Positions 1 to 9,509 of a DNA stretch of 64,000 bases are shown piece after piece. Position 1 is the first letter of the stretch. Every line of letters starts with the position of its first letter. This DNA comes from Adiantum capillus-veneris. Its lineage: Eukaryota; Streptophyta; Polypodiopsida; Polypodiales; Pteridaceae. Made by a program: the position numbers and the translations under genes. Under the pieces are notes generated by a model. The model was not told the DNA's origin, did not search any database, and worked only from the letters and a program-made list of their open reading frames with translations. Location of the stretch: NCBI GenBank assembly GCA_014529385.2, contig CM043949.1, forward strand, positions 108,745,977 through 108,809,976, read 5' to 3'.

Positions 1-125
1 GCAAGGCTCTCTATCAAATCCCATTCGCAAGAAAGTATAGGGTAGCATACGTAGAACACTTGAGCAAAAGACAAAGGGTACCTTTCATAAAAAATAGAAG
101 TGCATGCCTCTGGTGAAGTAGCCAT
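1..125 (-). CDS. ORF4 of RE-A, N-terminal part (runs off the window)
   Basis: The first 41 codons from an ATG at 125 are open to the window edge. They align with ORF4 of RE-B (from its internal ATG at 14341): both contain ERYPL.F.QVF followed about 10 residues later by CEWDL, and the initial Met-Ala is shared. The nucleotide sequences are diverged but the frame is kept, which suggests past selection on a protein. A TATA-like sequence lies about 170 bases upstream. I do not recognise the protein family. The function is unknown, and the rest of the gene is outside the window. Confidence 0.6.
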   Translation of the reverse strand, partial: MATSPEACTSIFYERYPLSFAQVFYVCYPILSCEWDLIESL

Positions 126-296
126 TTCTGACAAGACAGATAGATTTGGTTAGGCCTTTAAAACATAAGAGTTGTTTTTGTGTGTTGCTTGAATTGACAC
201 GGTGAATTTGGACTTATATGTAAGATCTGATAGGGTCCTCTCTCGTTGCTAGTCGCTCTTGCTCTTTACTATTTTTGTTTTTTGTGAGTATAAGGC

Positions 297-306
297 TATA
301 TATATA
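297..306 (-). promoter_or_regulatory. TATA-like box upstream of ORF4 (RE-A)
   Basis: The minus strand reads GTATATATATAGCC. It lies about 85 bases downstream of the internal purine tract and about 170 bases upstream of the ORF4 ATG. RE-B has GTATATAAATAGC at the matching place. Similar flanking sequence (TGAGAGGTCAGGGAGGAAGG on the plus strand) is shared by both copies. A promoter role is inferred. Confidence 0.5.
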
Positions 307-388
307 CATTCCCTAAGATTGGAATTGAGAGGTCAGGGAGGAAGGTTGAGAGGGGAGCGAGTGAATGATTGATATTGTTAGCAAACAC

Positions 389-401
389 TCCCCCCTTCCT
401 T
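389..401 (-). other. Internal polypurine tract (RE-A)
   Basis: The minus strand reads AAGGAAGGGGGGA and is followed at once by TGTTTGCTAACA. The same 13-mer occurs in RE-B at 14553-14565 and a near-identical one in RE-E at 43400-43412. In RE-B the true 3' LTR is preceded by a different purine tract 1.3 kb further on, so this is a second, internal tract. It may prime extra plus-strand synthesis or be a relic of an older LTR junction. Confidence 0.65.
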
Positions 402-408
402 GGGTAGA

Positions 409-1296
409 TCATACCTTTTGGAAGGAGGTCGTCACCTTTTGAAACCAATTGTTCCAAGTTGTTATGGGTGAAGGTTTTAACCAATAGTTTTCGACCGCCC
501 TATGCGTTTCATCTAGTTGCAAGGGTGGTAAGGTACTCTCCCATGATTTTATTGGCAACGTTGTTGTAGGTGGTGAACTTACCCCGAGAGGTGCAAACTC
601 TTTCGTGCTTGTATGGATATGTACAGTGGTAGGTGGAGGTTGTGTCGAAGCTTCTATTTGCGTATAGGAACTACATGAAGAGCAAGAAGCTTCATTTGAT
701 TTCCCTGTTCCTGAGCTAGGTGGAACAAATCGTTCTTTCTTTGGTACCCAAACTAGCTCTAGATCGGGTGTGTAACATTCCATGATTTTTTCTTTTCCGC
801 GATTTTCAATTTGTTTTGGAGCCACAGGATTGGGTTTACATGGGCCAGGTGACAGGTAAGAGTACACTTTACGTTTGGGCACCCAGATTTGATCATTTCC
901 TTCATAGTATCCTTGGGCTTCCAATAGTCGTTTAGGAATCCAACGCAACGTTTCTTTACATTTCTTGGAGTGAGTGGGACGGTTCTTACAAGGTTTCCGT
1001 TTTTTTGCATCAACCATGCTCACTACAGAGGCTTTAGGGACCCACTTGTATGTTTTCTGTGTTATATTAGGATGGTTCTTGTGTGTCTCAAGCTTTCTTT
1101 CAACTACATCAGTTGAAGCTCTAGAGAGTTGGGCTATGGGGACGTATGGTTCAACCTCCTGGACATGCAATGTCTTGGGTTTTATTTCCTTAGGCAATAT
1201 CTCAGGGACTATGGCTTGAGTGGTAGGGCTAAGAGTTGGTTTTTGCGTTGTAACACCCCCAGTCCCCCAATCAATAGTGCATTTGGTGGCTATCAT
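409..1296 (-). CDS. ORF3 of RE-A: end of PR2 plus WxPK-repeat protein, 295 aa
   Basis: The first residues, including T-I-D-W, continue the retropepsin-like domain that ends the upstream frame; a single TGA (1297-1299) separates them and an ATG follows immediately. The rest is hydrophilic and Pro/Ser/Lys-rich. It carries four W-[VI]-P-K motifs at W85, W119, W138 and W183, each followed by basic residues, then a Cys-rich SCSSCSSY stretch near residue 205. RE-B has a 277-aa homologue with the same layout, and RE-E keeps the WxPK motifs in a broken frame. No known domain is recognised. It could be a C-terminal extension of the polyprotein or a separately started protein; binding of RNA or protein by the repeats is only a guess. 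Confidence 0.7.
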   Translation of the reverse strand: MIATKCTIDWGTGGVTTQKPTLSPTTQAIVPEILPKEIKPKTLHVQEVEPYVPIAQLSRASTDVVERKLETHKNHPNITQKTYKWVPKASVVSMVDAKKRKPCKNRPTHSKKCKETLRWIPKRLLEAQGYYEGNDQIWVPKRKVYSYLSPGPCKPNPVAPKQIENRGKEKIMECYTPDLELVWVPKKERFVPPSSGTGKSNEASCSSCSSYTQIEASTQPPPTTVHIHTSTKEFAPLGVSSPPTTTLPIKSWESTLPPLQLDETHRAVENYWLKPSPITTWNNWFQKVTTSFQKV

Positions 1297-1572
1297 TCAC
1301 GTGCGGCCTAGGTTTATATTACCCTCCATAGTTCCAGTAGGCATGACCAAAAAGTCTTGAGCTACAATCCCATTGTCATAATTGACAGAAGTGTGCCAGA
1401 TTTCAAAAACCGTAGTTTTTTTCTTGTTGACACCCTTGACTTGGATAATACTCTCAGATAGAGGTGGCTTCCCTAATTGACACCACACCCCATAGGATAG
1501 CAGATTATATTTAGCACCCGTGTCCAATAAGGCGTTATATAGCACTTTTCCATAGGCACTATTTAACTCAAT
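1255..1572 (-). other. PR2: second retropepsin-like domain after integrase (RE-A)
   Basis: Residues about 865-955 of the 1297-4164 frame read like an aspartic protease: LLDTGAKYNLLS with the catalytic Asp at 881 (codon 1522-1524), a middle part, then QDFLVM and NLGRT. After the TGA the pattern continues with T-I-D-W, as in the 'LGRPW...IDW' end of pepsin-like retroviral proteases. It lies about 265 residues after the integrase catalytic Glu, whereas the normal protease (PR1) sits before RT. The assignment rests on motifs only. Confidence 0.7.
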
Positions 1573-4164
1573 GGGGTATCGTAGAGGTGTGTCAGAGTCC
1601 AACCCATCCTCTTCGATTTCCACCTGGAACGCATTTGTGACTCCAAGGTTAGCCTCTCGTTTTTGTCTTATACGTTGTTGTCGCTCCTTAGCCTCAGCCT
1701 GAGCTTGTATCTTGTTTAACTCGGTTTGTGCTTTGGCGGCCTTCTTTTGATGAATGGCCCGTAGTTCTTCTTGGCTTAAAGGATCATAATATCTTTTGAA
1801 TTTACTCCCATTGAGGAATCCAATGGTTTCAACTCCATCAAGAGTTTCCACACGAAGGGTACCTTGTGGGGTAATTTCACATACTCTATATGGTCCTTTA
1901 CCAGCATATTTCAACTTTTTCTTCTCTTTACGTACTCCATACATAAGGACTTTATCACCAACTTTGATGTCCTTGTCCTTCACATGGCGATCAAACCACT
2001 TGTTTCTCCTATCCTTTTCCACAAGAGCATTTTGCACAGCCAACTGTCTCTCTTCGTCTAGTTTTTCTAAGATATACAAACGCTCGGTTAAGGGGTTACC
2101 ATTCCATCCTTCTTGCGAAGCTACCCTAAGACTAGGAATGACAAACTCCCAAGGCATAACCGCTTCTTGGCCGTATACCATTTTGAATGGCGTACAATTA
2201 ATAGCCACTTTATAAGCAGTACGATAAGCCCATAGAGCAGATGTCAACTTCAAATCCCAATCAGTGCGATGAGCTTCTACCGTCTTGGTTAAAATAGAGA
2301 TTAGAGTCTTGTTGGTGCTCTCGGCTTGTCCATTAGCTTGCGGGTAATAAGGTGTAGACTTATGGTGGGATATCATAAAGGTCGTGGTAATCTCTCTTAT
2401 TACCTCATTTATAAAATGGGTAACAATTTCAAAAGGGCAACCAAATCTTGTGATAATGTTCTCAAAAAGAAACTTAGATGTTGTCCTCACGTCAGCTTTT
2501 TGTGAAGCCTTAGCTTCAGCCCACTTTGTTACATAGTCCGTAGCAACTAGAATATATCGAGGTTGAGTGTTGCGAGCTGCGGGACTAATTGGACCTACAA
2601 AGTCTAAGCCCCATTTTTCAAATGGTTGGGTTACTTTAATAGGATGTAAGGGCATTCTGTCTTTGCGCTGTGTGGTCTTGTAACGTTGGCACTCATCACA
2701 CCCTTTTGCAAAAAGTGATGCATCCTTAAATAAAGTTGGCCACCAATAGCCTGATTGCAGCACCTTTCTAGCAGTCAGGTCTCCTGAAAAATGTCCTCCT
2801 GCTATGCCCATATGTGCTTCTTGCAAGATATACAAATATTCATCCTCGCGGGCACAACGCTTAAGAATATCATCCTTGCCTAATCTATACAGAGTTCCGG
2901 CAATCAAACAATAGGGTTCACATTCTTTTACTAGCCTTCGAGCGATATCCTTACGAAGTTCCTTGGGTGGAAAACCATTAACTAAAAAGTTAACAATGTT
3001 CTCACTCCATTCAGGCATAGTCTCAACTATGAATAGGGAAGTATCGGGTAATTCATCATCAACTCCTGTAGGGGCTTCACCATTGGGTATGCGAGACAAA
3101 TGATCAGCCATGACGTGCCTTTTATCGGGTCTCACTACAATCGTGAAATCAAACTCCAGAAGAATTAACAACCATCGTGTGATTCTTCCTGTGGAGCATG
3201 GCTTGTTTACCAGATACAGCAACGCTTGATGGTCCACATAAAATACAAACTTGTTTGCCAGAAGGTAGTAGCGAAATTTCTTTACTGCATAAACCATTGC
3301 CAAACCTTCTCGCTCTGTAGTGGTGTAGTTCCTTTCAGCATCGTTCAATTGACGGCTTGCAAAGCTAATGGGATAGTCCAATTTATGTTCTCCTGGTTGA
3401 GTGAGAACACACCCAATAGCAAAGTTTGATGCATCAATATGCACATGGAAAATGACATCCCAGTTAGGTGTCCTTAAAATCGGAGCACTTGCTAGTGTTT
3501 TCTTCAATTGTTCATAGGCCTGGTCACACTCTTCAGTCCATTTAAATTCAATGAGAAGCTTGTACAAAGGACGTGCTATCTCAGCGAAAAATAAAATAAA
3601 CCGTCGATAATAACCCACGTGTCCCATGAACCTTTGAACTCCCTTGTAATTGGTTGGTGGTGGTAACTCTAGAATCACTTTAATTTTGCTCTCATCGGTT
3701 GAGATACCATTCTTGGATACTATATGCCCTAAAATAACTCCATGCTTGACCCAAAATTGGCATTTGAACGGGTTCAATGAGATACGATATAACCTACACT
3801 TTTCAAACACCTTCCGCAAACATGATAGATGTTCCTTCCAAGAAGAGTAAACACAAAGGTCATCTAAGAAAGCTTCACAAAACTCTCTCAAATATTCTTT
3901 AAAAGCAGTGTTTATTAATCGTTGGAATGTAGCAGGGGCATTTGTTAAGCCAAAAGCCATCACACGAAATGCAAACACGCCAAATTCTGTGATGAAGGCA
4001 GTTTTAGCTTGGTCCTCTAGCGCTATCGTGATTTGATTGTAGCCTGAGTACCCATCTAGAAAGCTATAAGCTTCCTTGCCTGCAACTCTTTCGAGTACAT
4101 GTTCGGAATATGGTAGGGGGTAATGCTCTCTTCTAGTAGCTGCATTAACTTTTTTGAGGTCCAC
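1297..4164 (-). pseudogene. pol: pol of RE-A: RT, RNase H, integrase, linker, PR2 (955 codons open)
   Basis: Domains by residue: reverse transcriptase from 1 (FLDG 35-38, FLDD 99-102, GYYRRF near 185); RNase H with catalytic D244, E285, D311 and D354; integrase with H451, H458, C489, C492, D521 and E615; integrase C-terminal GPYR box near 757; a charged linker of about 795-838 rich in Gln/Lys/Arg; PR2 with D881. The frame opens on GTG directly after a TGA (4165-4167), so it is not a natural start but the continuation of the frame at 4165-5619. The integrase lacks four residues around the second catalytic Asp: V581 is followed directly by THFIN, while RE-B has SNNG between them. RT looks complete; integrase cannot be active as written. 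No chromodomain is present. Confidence 0.9.
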
Positions 4165-5619
4165 TCACACCCTGAGTTTCCCATTCTTTTTTGGCACGAT
4201 AACTATTGGAGACACCCATTCAGAGTGTTCAATAGGATATATGAACCCACATTTGATAAGCTTTTCTAGTTCTTCTTGAATGATCTTTGCGTACTTAGGA
4301 TTCATCGGGTAGGGTCTTTGTTGTACGGGATTCGCAGTGCTAATCATAGGGATTGTATGTTGGACCACAGAAGGTGGAACACCTTTCATATCATGGTATG
4401 TCCAAGCGAATACGTCCTTGAATTCCTTGAGAAGCTCTTTGAGGACCGCCTCTTCAACTTCTGTGAGGTCTTGGGCAATAAAAACAGGTTTTGATTCTTC
4501 ACCGGGGTCAGCTAATTCTATTTCTTTAACTATTGCCGGACCATCATAGATTCCATTATTCCCATCGATAGGTATCCTTTGGGCTTTTGTGTACACAACC
4601 TTTGCTTCCCCTGTGGTGTAAGATTTGAAATGTTCTGGTGCAGGATGCAAGTCTGTGGATTCTGGTTGTGCTTTGGTTTGTGCTTCCATTTCTGCTTTCT
4701 TGTGTTGTCGAGCTAACTCTTGGTTTTGACGCCTCCTTGCAGTGCGGCTCAACTTTGGCTTGTCTATGATCTCTAATTGGGCTATGTCATGGGGTCGTGG
4801 TCTACACCACATAACATTTTGGAGATATTCACCCCAATTGTCTACCAATTTTCGATGAGCATCACATGCTCCTATATAACTGAGCCATTCTGCTGAGGAT
4901 CTCTTCTTTTTTATCCTAGCACGTACATTGGCTCGATATCGACGCCTCTTAAGGTTTTTCTTTTTCTTATTTGAGACCTGCTTTTGATTTGCATTTAGAT
5001 GTGGCTCACTAAAGGAGTCCTCGTTGGTGTCCTCTTCACTCTCGGGGGAGCTATCATCGGTTGATGTGCTCGGTCCTTCCGAATGTTTTGACTCTGAACT
5101 TGCTCCACTCTCTAATTCATGAGCTTCAGAATCCATTTCACTCTGGGAGTCAGTGTCCAAGTCGTGTTGGTCAAAGTCTCCTATCGAGCTATCGGTGTCA
5201 CTGTCAGATTGGTCCACAATTGCCTTGCCCTTAGAAGATGCATCTATGGCACTTATCATGTTCAGAGGTGCAATTTGTGGTACCTCTTCCCCCTCTGGTG
5301 TGACCCAAGTGGTTCCTCTATTTCCCCAGGTATCTATGGTTGTAGCTAGGTGTACCCAGTCTACGTTGTCTGATTCCGTCATACTCGGTAACACATCCAT
5401 GTAAGGAGAATCTTGGCCAATGTCTATATCCTTCTTACAAGTGTAACAATATTGTAGTGGGGCCGAGTGAACTGTGGTGTCAGAGCGATGATCAATAATG
5501 GTTTTACTCCCTAAGGGGTGTACCTTATCAGTCACCAAATCCACTCTAAGGACAGAGTCTTGGAATTGCAAATAGACATGATTTTTAGACCAATCATGAA
5601 CCATTTGTGCTTCCCTCAT
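4165..5619 (-). pseudogene. pol: pol segment of RE-A: end of PR1, acidic linker, start of RT
   Basis: This open segment of 484 codons continues the same frame as the segments on either side. It starts with the last part of PR1 (PFMREAQMVHDW) just after a TGA at 5626-5628. It then has an acidic Ser/Glu/Asp-rich stretch (about residues 130-215), a strongly basic patch rich in Lys/Arg (about 215-240), and the RT entry region with DVFAWTYHDMKG and PIVIVPKKNGKLRV. It ends at TGA 4165-4167, where the following residues VDLKKVN belong to RT. The linker between protease and RT is unusually long, about 240 residues. Two single nonsense changes therefore bracket an otherwise intact stretch. Confidence 0.85.
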
Positions 5620-5625
5620 GAATGG

Positions 5626-7782
5626 TCATCCTAAAATCATTTCATATGACATAAGGTGTTTAGAGAAATCCATCACAATGAACGTATGTCGTACCTTGTG
5701 TCCTAGAACTTTGATCTTAAGATCCTTGAGCATCCCCATAGGTTTGGCTATGGTACCATTTGCCATCTTTACCACAATGTTAGTAACACTGAGGCGGGGT
5801 TTTCCCATGGATTCCCAACAATCTTTTGTAACGATGCTAACTCCCGCACCACCATCAAGAATTCCCTTTATAGTTAATCCCTTGGTAGTGATGGGTGGGG
5901 TCGCATTAGACTCGTCGCCTTCAAAATACTGCCCTAATTCGTTAATGGGTACCTCGATCACAGACTCGTGTCCATCTAAGTCAAGTGATTGCACATGATT
6001 TTCCTCATCAATAATAATCGAGTCAGGCCTATTTGGTTGCGCAAACTGCGGTAATCCCGTTCGTAGCTCTCCGTTAAGGAATGCTCGAAGTGCAAGGAAT
6101 AACTCAGGATCTCCATACAGCTTTGCTATGATCGTGGTTCGGACCTCAGAAGACATGAAGTCCACTAGTTTGGCAACATTCATTGGCATTTTGCAGGGTG
6201 TAGGTCCTTGACTAGGAACTGGTGAGGATGGAATCTCATATTCCTCAATGGGATCAGGTATTCCTTCGTTAAACATCCTTTTCAACAAGAAAGGTGTATG
6301 CTCACTTTCTGGTGTCCTGTCCTCACTCCCTTCTTGGATGATACTAGATATGGCTAACGGGCTATGGTTCATGTGGGGTGGATGAACTTGCGTGGGAAAC
6401 ACTGTGTCATGGATTTTGACATGCATGGGTTCTGGTTCTAGTTTCCTTTGAGTCTCCTCCACTAAACCTCTTAGATGTTTCACCCGCTCAATCTCGTCTA
6501 CTGGGTTTGGGTACGTCCCAATCTTCTTTTTACGATTCTTCCCTTTTTGCCTTTGCGGTTTATCTTGGGGGTCTTGGATTGGATTTGGAAACACTTGTGG
6601 TGTTTTTAGAGGCTCTTTATGGTTTTCTCTTATTCGGTTTTCATTTGGTTCCATGTTACGATTTTCTTTGTCGGTCTTTCCCTTTGTGGTATTGGTTCTA
6701 GTCTCCATTGTCTCGATTGAATCTGAATCATCCTCGAGGTCATTCATATACACGGGGTCATCTCCTGTTCCTATGTTTGTTTTGGAACTTGGCTTTGAAT
6801 TTCCCGTATTCTGCGACCTCTTCCTTTGCGTTTTCTTTTTCTTTGCTTGGATAACTGACGCGGTATCTCTCTCTTCGAGGATATGGCCTGGCCCTTGAAG
6901 CATGGACCGTGTAATCGCATAAGCGGGTGCGACGGGTGGTATTGGCGATGTCACACTAGCAATTTCGACCAAATTTAGGGGTGTGATTTTAGGCGCATTT
7001 GGGTTATAGGGGCATTGGGAAATCAAGTGATCTATGCCACAACGATTACATGTGAGTATTGGCATTGCAGACGTGCTCCCTTGATTCATTTGCATCTGTG
7101 CAACATTCTTTTGTAGCCTAATAGGGCACTCCGCTGCCCGATGTGGTCCACCACACTTGTAGCATTGAAGAGGTGGCCTCCTAGCCTGGGTGTTGATATT
7201 TTGACCTCTGGATGCGAGAGCAGCAGCTTGATAAACCGGCTTGACTTGCCCCCAACAATCTTCCATGTAGTATATAGGACACTCTTCCAATGTATCAAGT
7301 CCGTAGGCAATACTAGTGTCTATTTCCTCCTCACAGCCATCTGCATAAGCATTTGATGGCTCGCAACCCACTTGGTTCATAGGGGCGACTCTTGGATGTG
7401 GGGGCTGCGGTCCTAGCACAGGAGGTGGTAGCGGTGTAGCTTGTACAACATTTTGAGATCTAGGGACCATGTGTTGCGGTAGTTGCTCAACAGGTGGAGC
7501 AGACATCAATACAGGAGCTCGAGGTGCATCCGTCCAGGCTACAGGTGCTCTATTTTCCATCATACGTTTGATCATTAAACAATCCTTAGCTTGGTGACCA
7601 TACCTACCACATGCGTTGCAAGTTCTATTAAATTTTACTCTAAACGTAGGGCACTCACTAGTGCTATGTGGACCTAAGCAAATGGAACACCATTGTTGCT
7701 CCCTTCTTGGATACATGTGACTATTTTGAGGGGGTCGATTATCCTTAAGAGACTCTTGGATTGCCTTGGTGAGGTCTGTCAA
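5626..7782 (-). pseudogene. gag-pol: Nucleocapsid with four zinc knuckles and protease PR1 (RE-A)
   Basis: The frame has no ATG at its start (TTG at 7782) and is offset from the Gag frame; comparison with RE-B, where both are in one frame, indicates a single frameshift near 7800. It has four knuckles: C32-C35-H39-C44, C55-C58-H63-C68, C207-C210-H214-C219 and C245-C248-H252-C257. Only the second has the usual CX2CX4HX4C spacing; the others are CX2CX3HX4C. A basic, Pro/Glu-rich linker follows. PR1 starts near residue 640 with LDGGAGVSI: the catalytic Asp (643) is present but the Ser/Thr of D-[ST]-G is Gly. It ends at MILG and a TGA (5626-5628) replacing the Arg of the LGR motif. Confidence 0.85.
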
Positions 7783-9488
7783 GAATGTCTCAAATACCTT
7801 TGGCTCATTGGCAATGCAGTCATGGGTTCATACTCAATGGCTTGTGAGCTAGTGGATCTCGTGTCAGTAGACACCCTCATGCCTGCTATCATCAAGTTGT
7901 CCTCTAATTGGATTGCATTGGCAGTGACATCTTCCCAGGTTGTGATACCTCTAATCACTAGTCCATTATAGATTCCTTCATTCCTCAACCCTTGAATGAA
8001 TCGATCAAGCAGTTGGTTATTGTTGAAGCGCTCATTTACAGGGCAGCGAGAGTTTAAGTGCTTTAAACGACTAATGAAGTCCCTTACTGACTCTCCTTCC
8101 TTACGTTCGGCCTTCTGTAGCTGAGATGCTACACCCCAAAGCACACCTTTTTGTATGTACTCCTTTAGAAACAACCTTCGAAGGGTAGGGTAGATTGTTT
8201 TCTCGTCCACCCTTAGGGTTCTATACCAATCTCCAGCCTTCCCACTTAATGTCAAGCTTAAGGCATTGCACTTATGTAGTTCGTTGCGTTCCCTTAAGGA
8301 ATCACATACTTGTTCAAACACTTCAATGTGTTTCCTAGCATCTTCGTCCCCATTGAATTTTTGCGTGAGTTTGGCAATTTGTACTGCCTTACTTCTAGGC
8401 TCTCTATCAGATGCATGACGCATATTTTCCGCGATAGATCGACCTATGGTTTGAGCAAACGCTGCCAAGTCACCTATGTGAGGAGGTAGGGCCGGTGGAG
8501 GTACTCTTGGAATCATATGTGGGAGAGGGACGGGTACCGGTCTTGGCATATGTGTGGATGATGCAGGATATGGAACATAACCGGGCATAGGTCCACTCGG
8601 ATAAGGGCTAGGGAGCGGCACTCGAGGAGCATAAACAAGTGGTACAATTGGAGGTGTGGGGGCCATGTGTGCATAAGGGGCTAGAGGCACATACGGTCGA
8701 GGCCCCATATTAGGTACTACGACACTAGGTAGTGGCACTGCGCTAACCGTAGATGTCATCGGTACATTCTCTGTCAGGCTTATCCCTGGAGTGAGCACTG
8801 TGTTTTCCTTAATAGAGGGTTGAGCCAAGTTAGGGAAGCTAAAGTTGTCGCTCGGAGGCTCAGATTGCATAGAGACCCCAGGTGAAATGACGTAAGATGG
8901 GTCCATGGGGCTCATTAGAGGAGTCTCCATTTGTGATAGAGTAGGCTGTTGAGCCTTGCTCGTATCCAGAAATCTCATGGGGCCAGTTGAGAGTATATTT
9001 ACCCCTCGGTTTTGCCTTTCTGATTGAATAATGCCATGGATAACATTACAGATCATTTTCTGTTGATCTTCGATGCTCGTGGCACTAGAGGTGGATTGTA
9101 CAATCTGTATCCATCCTACATGGTAGGCGTGGCCAGAGTGTAGATCCGTCAACACCTCAGTGTGGAGGTCGTATGTCCAATGATCATTAATGAACAATCC
9201 TTCTAGAGTCGACGTGTTAACGGTTTCTTGTGAGGTAGAAGCAATCTTGCTCCCCGTGGTTTTACTTGTCACCAACGGTACTCTAGAGGGAACTTCTGAA
9301 GGAGGCAGCTCAACAGAGCCTTCTTGGTAAGAAGTTGGCAGGATATCCACATGGACACTCTTTGGGGGTGTGGGATCCACGTGCGATGTGAAAGGAGAGT
9401 CCACTTCCCCACCCCCTTCGTGTGCTTCATTTGCATCATGTTCCAAGCGAGTAGCTCTACCTAATGTTTCCATGAAATGGCTAAACAT
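7779..9488 (-). CDS. gag: Gag capsid of RE-A, 569 aa
   Basis: The N-terminal 330 residues are low-complexity, rich in Pro, Ser, Thr and Val. From about 340 onward there is a plant retrotransposon Gag (capsid) domain: IGRSIAENMR, then AVQIAKLTQKFNGDEDA..HIEVFEQVCDSL, LSGKAGDWYRTL, LQKAERKEGESVRDFISRLKHL and LLDRFIQGLR. Gag forms the particle that packages the RNA. The upstream frame from 9737 is the same frame, separated only by a TAA. The C-terminal residues after about 560 are out of frame relative to RE-B, so the natural protein continued into the zinc-knuckle region. The ATG used here may not be the original start. Confidence 0.85.
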   Translation of the reverse strand: MFSHFMETLGRATRLEHDANEAHEGGGEVDSPFTSHVDPTPPKSVHVDILPTSYQEGSVELPPSEVPSRVPLVTSKTTGSKIASTSQETVNTSTLEGLFINDHWTYDLHTEVLTDLHSGHAYHVGWIQIVQSTSSATSIEDQQKMICNVIHGIIQSERQNRGVNILSTGPMRFLDTSKAQQPTLSQMETPLMSPMDPSYVISPGVSMQSEPPSDNFSFPNLAQPSIKENTVLTPGISLTENVPMTSTVSAVPLPSVVVPNMGPRPYVPLAPYAHMAPTPPIVPLVYAPRVPLPSPYPSGPMPGYVPYPASSTHMPRPVPVPLPHMIPRVPPPALPPHIGDLAAFAQTIGRSIAENMRHASDREPRSKAVQIAKLTQKFNGDEDARKHIEVFEQVCDSLRERNELHKCNALSLTLSGKAGDWYRTLRVDEKTIYPTLRRLFLKEYIQKGVLWGVASQLQKAERKEGESVRDFISRLKHLNSRCPVNERFNNNQLLDRFIQGLRNEGIYNGLVIRGITTWEDVTANAIQLEDNLMIAGMRVSTDTRSTSSQAIEYEPMTALPMSQRYLRHS

Positions 9489-9509
9489 ACTAGTACTAGG
9501 CTGTGGAGC

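Noticed and set aside
1-387. Reading 1-387 as the 3' LTR of RE-A because it follows a purine tract, starts TG on the minus strand and has a TATA box
   Set aside because: It has no similarity to the 5' LTR at 10788-11369. RE-B shows the same stretch lying inside the element, 1.3 kb from its real LTR. It remains possible that it descends from an older LTR.
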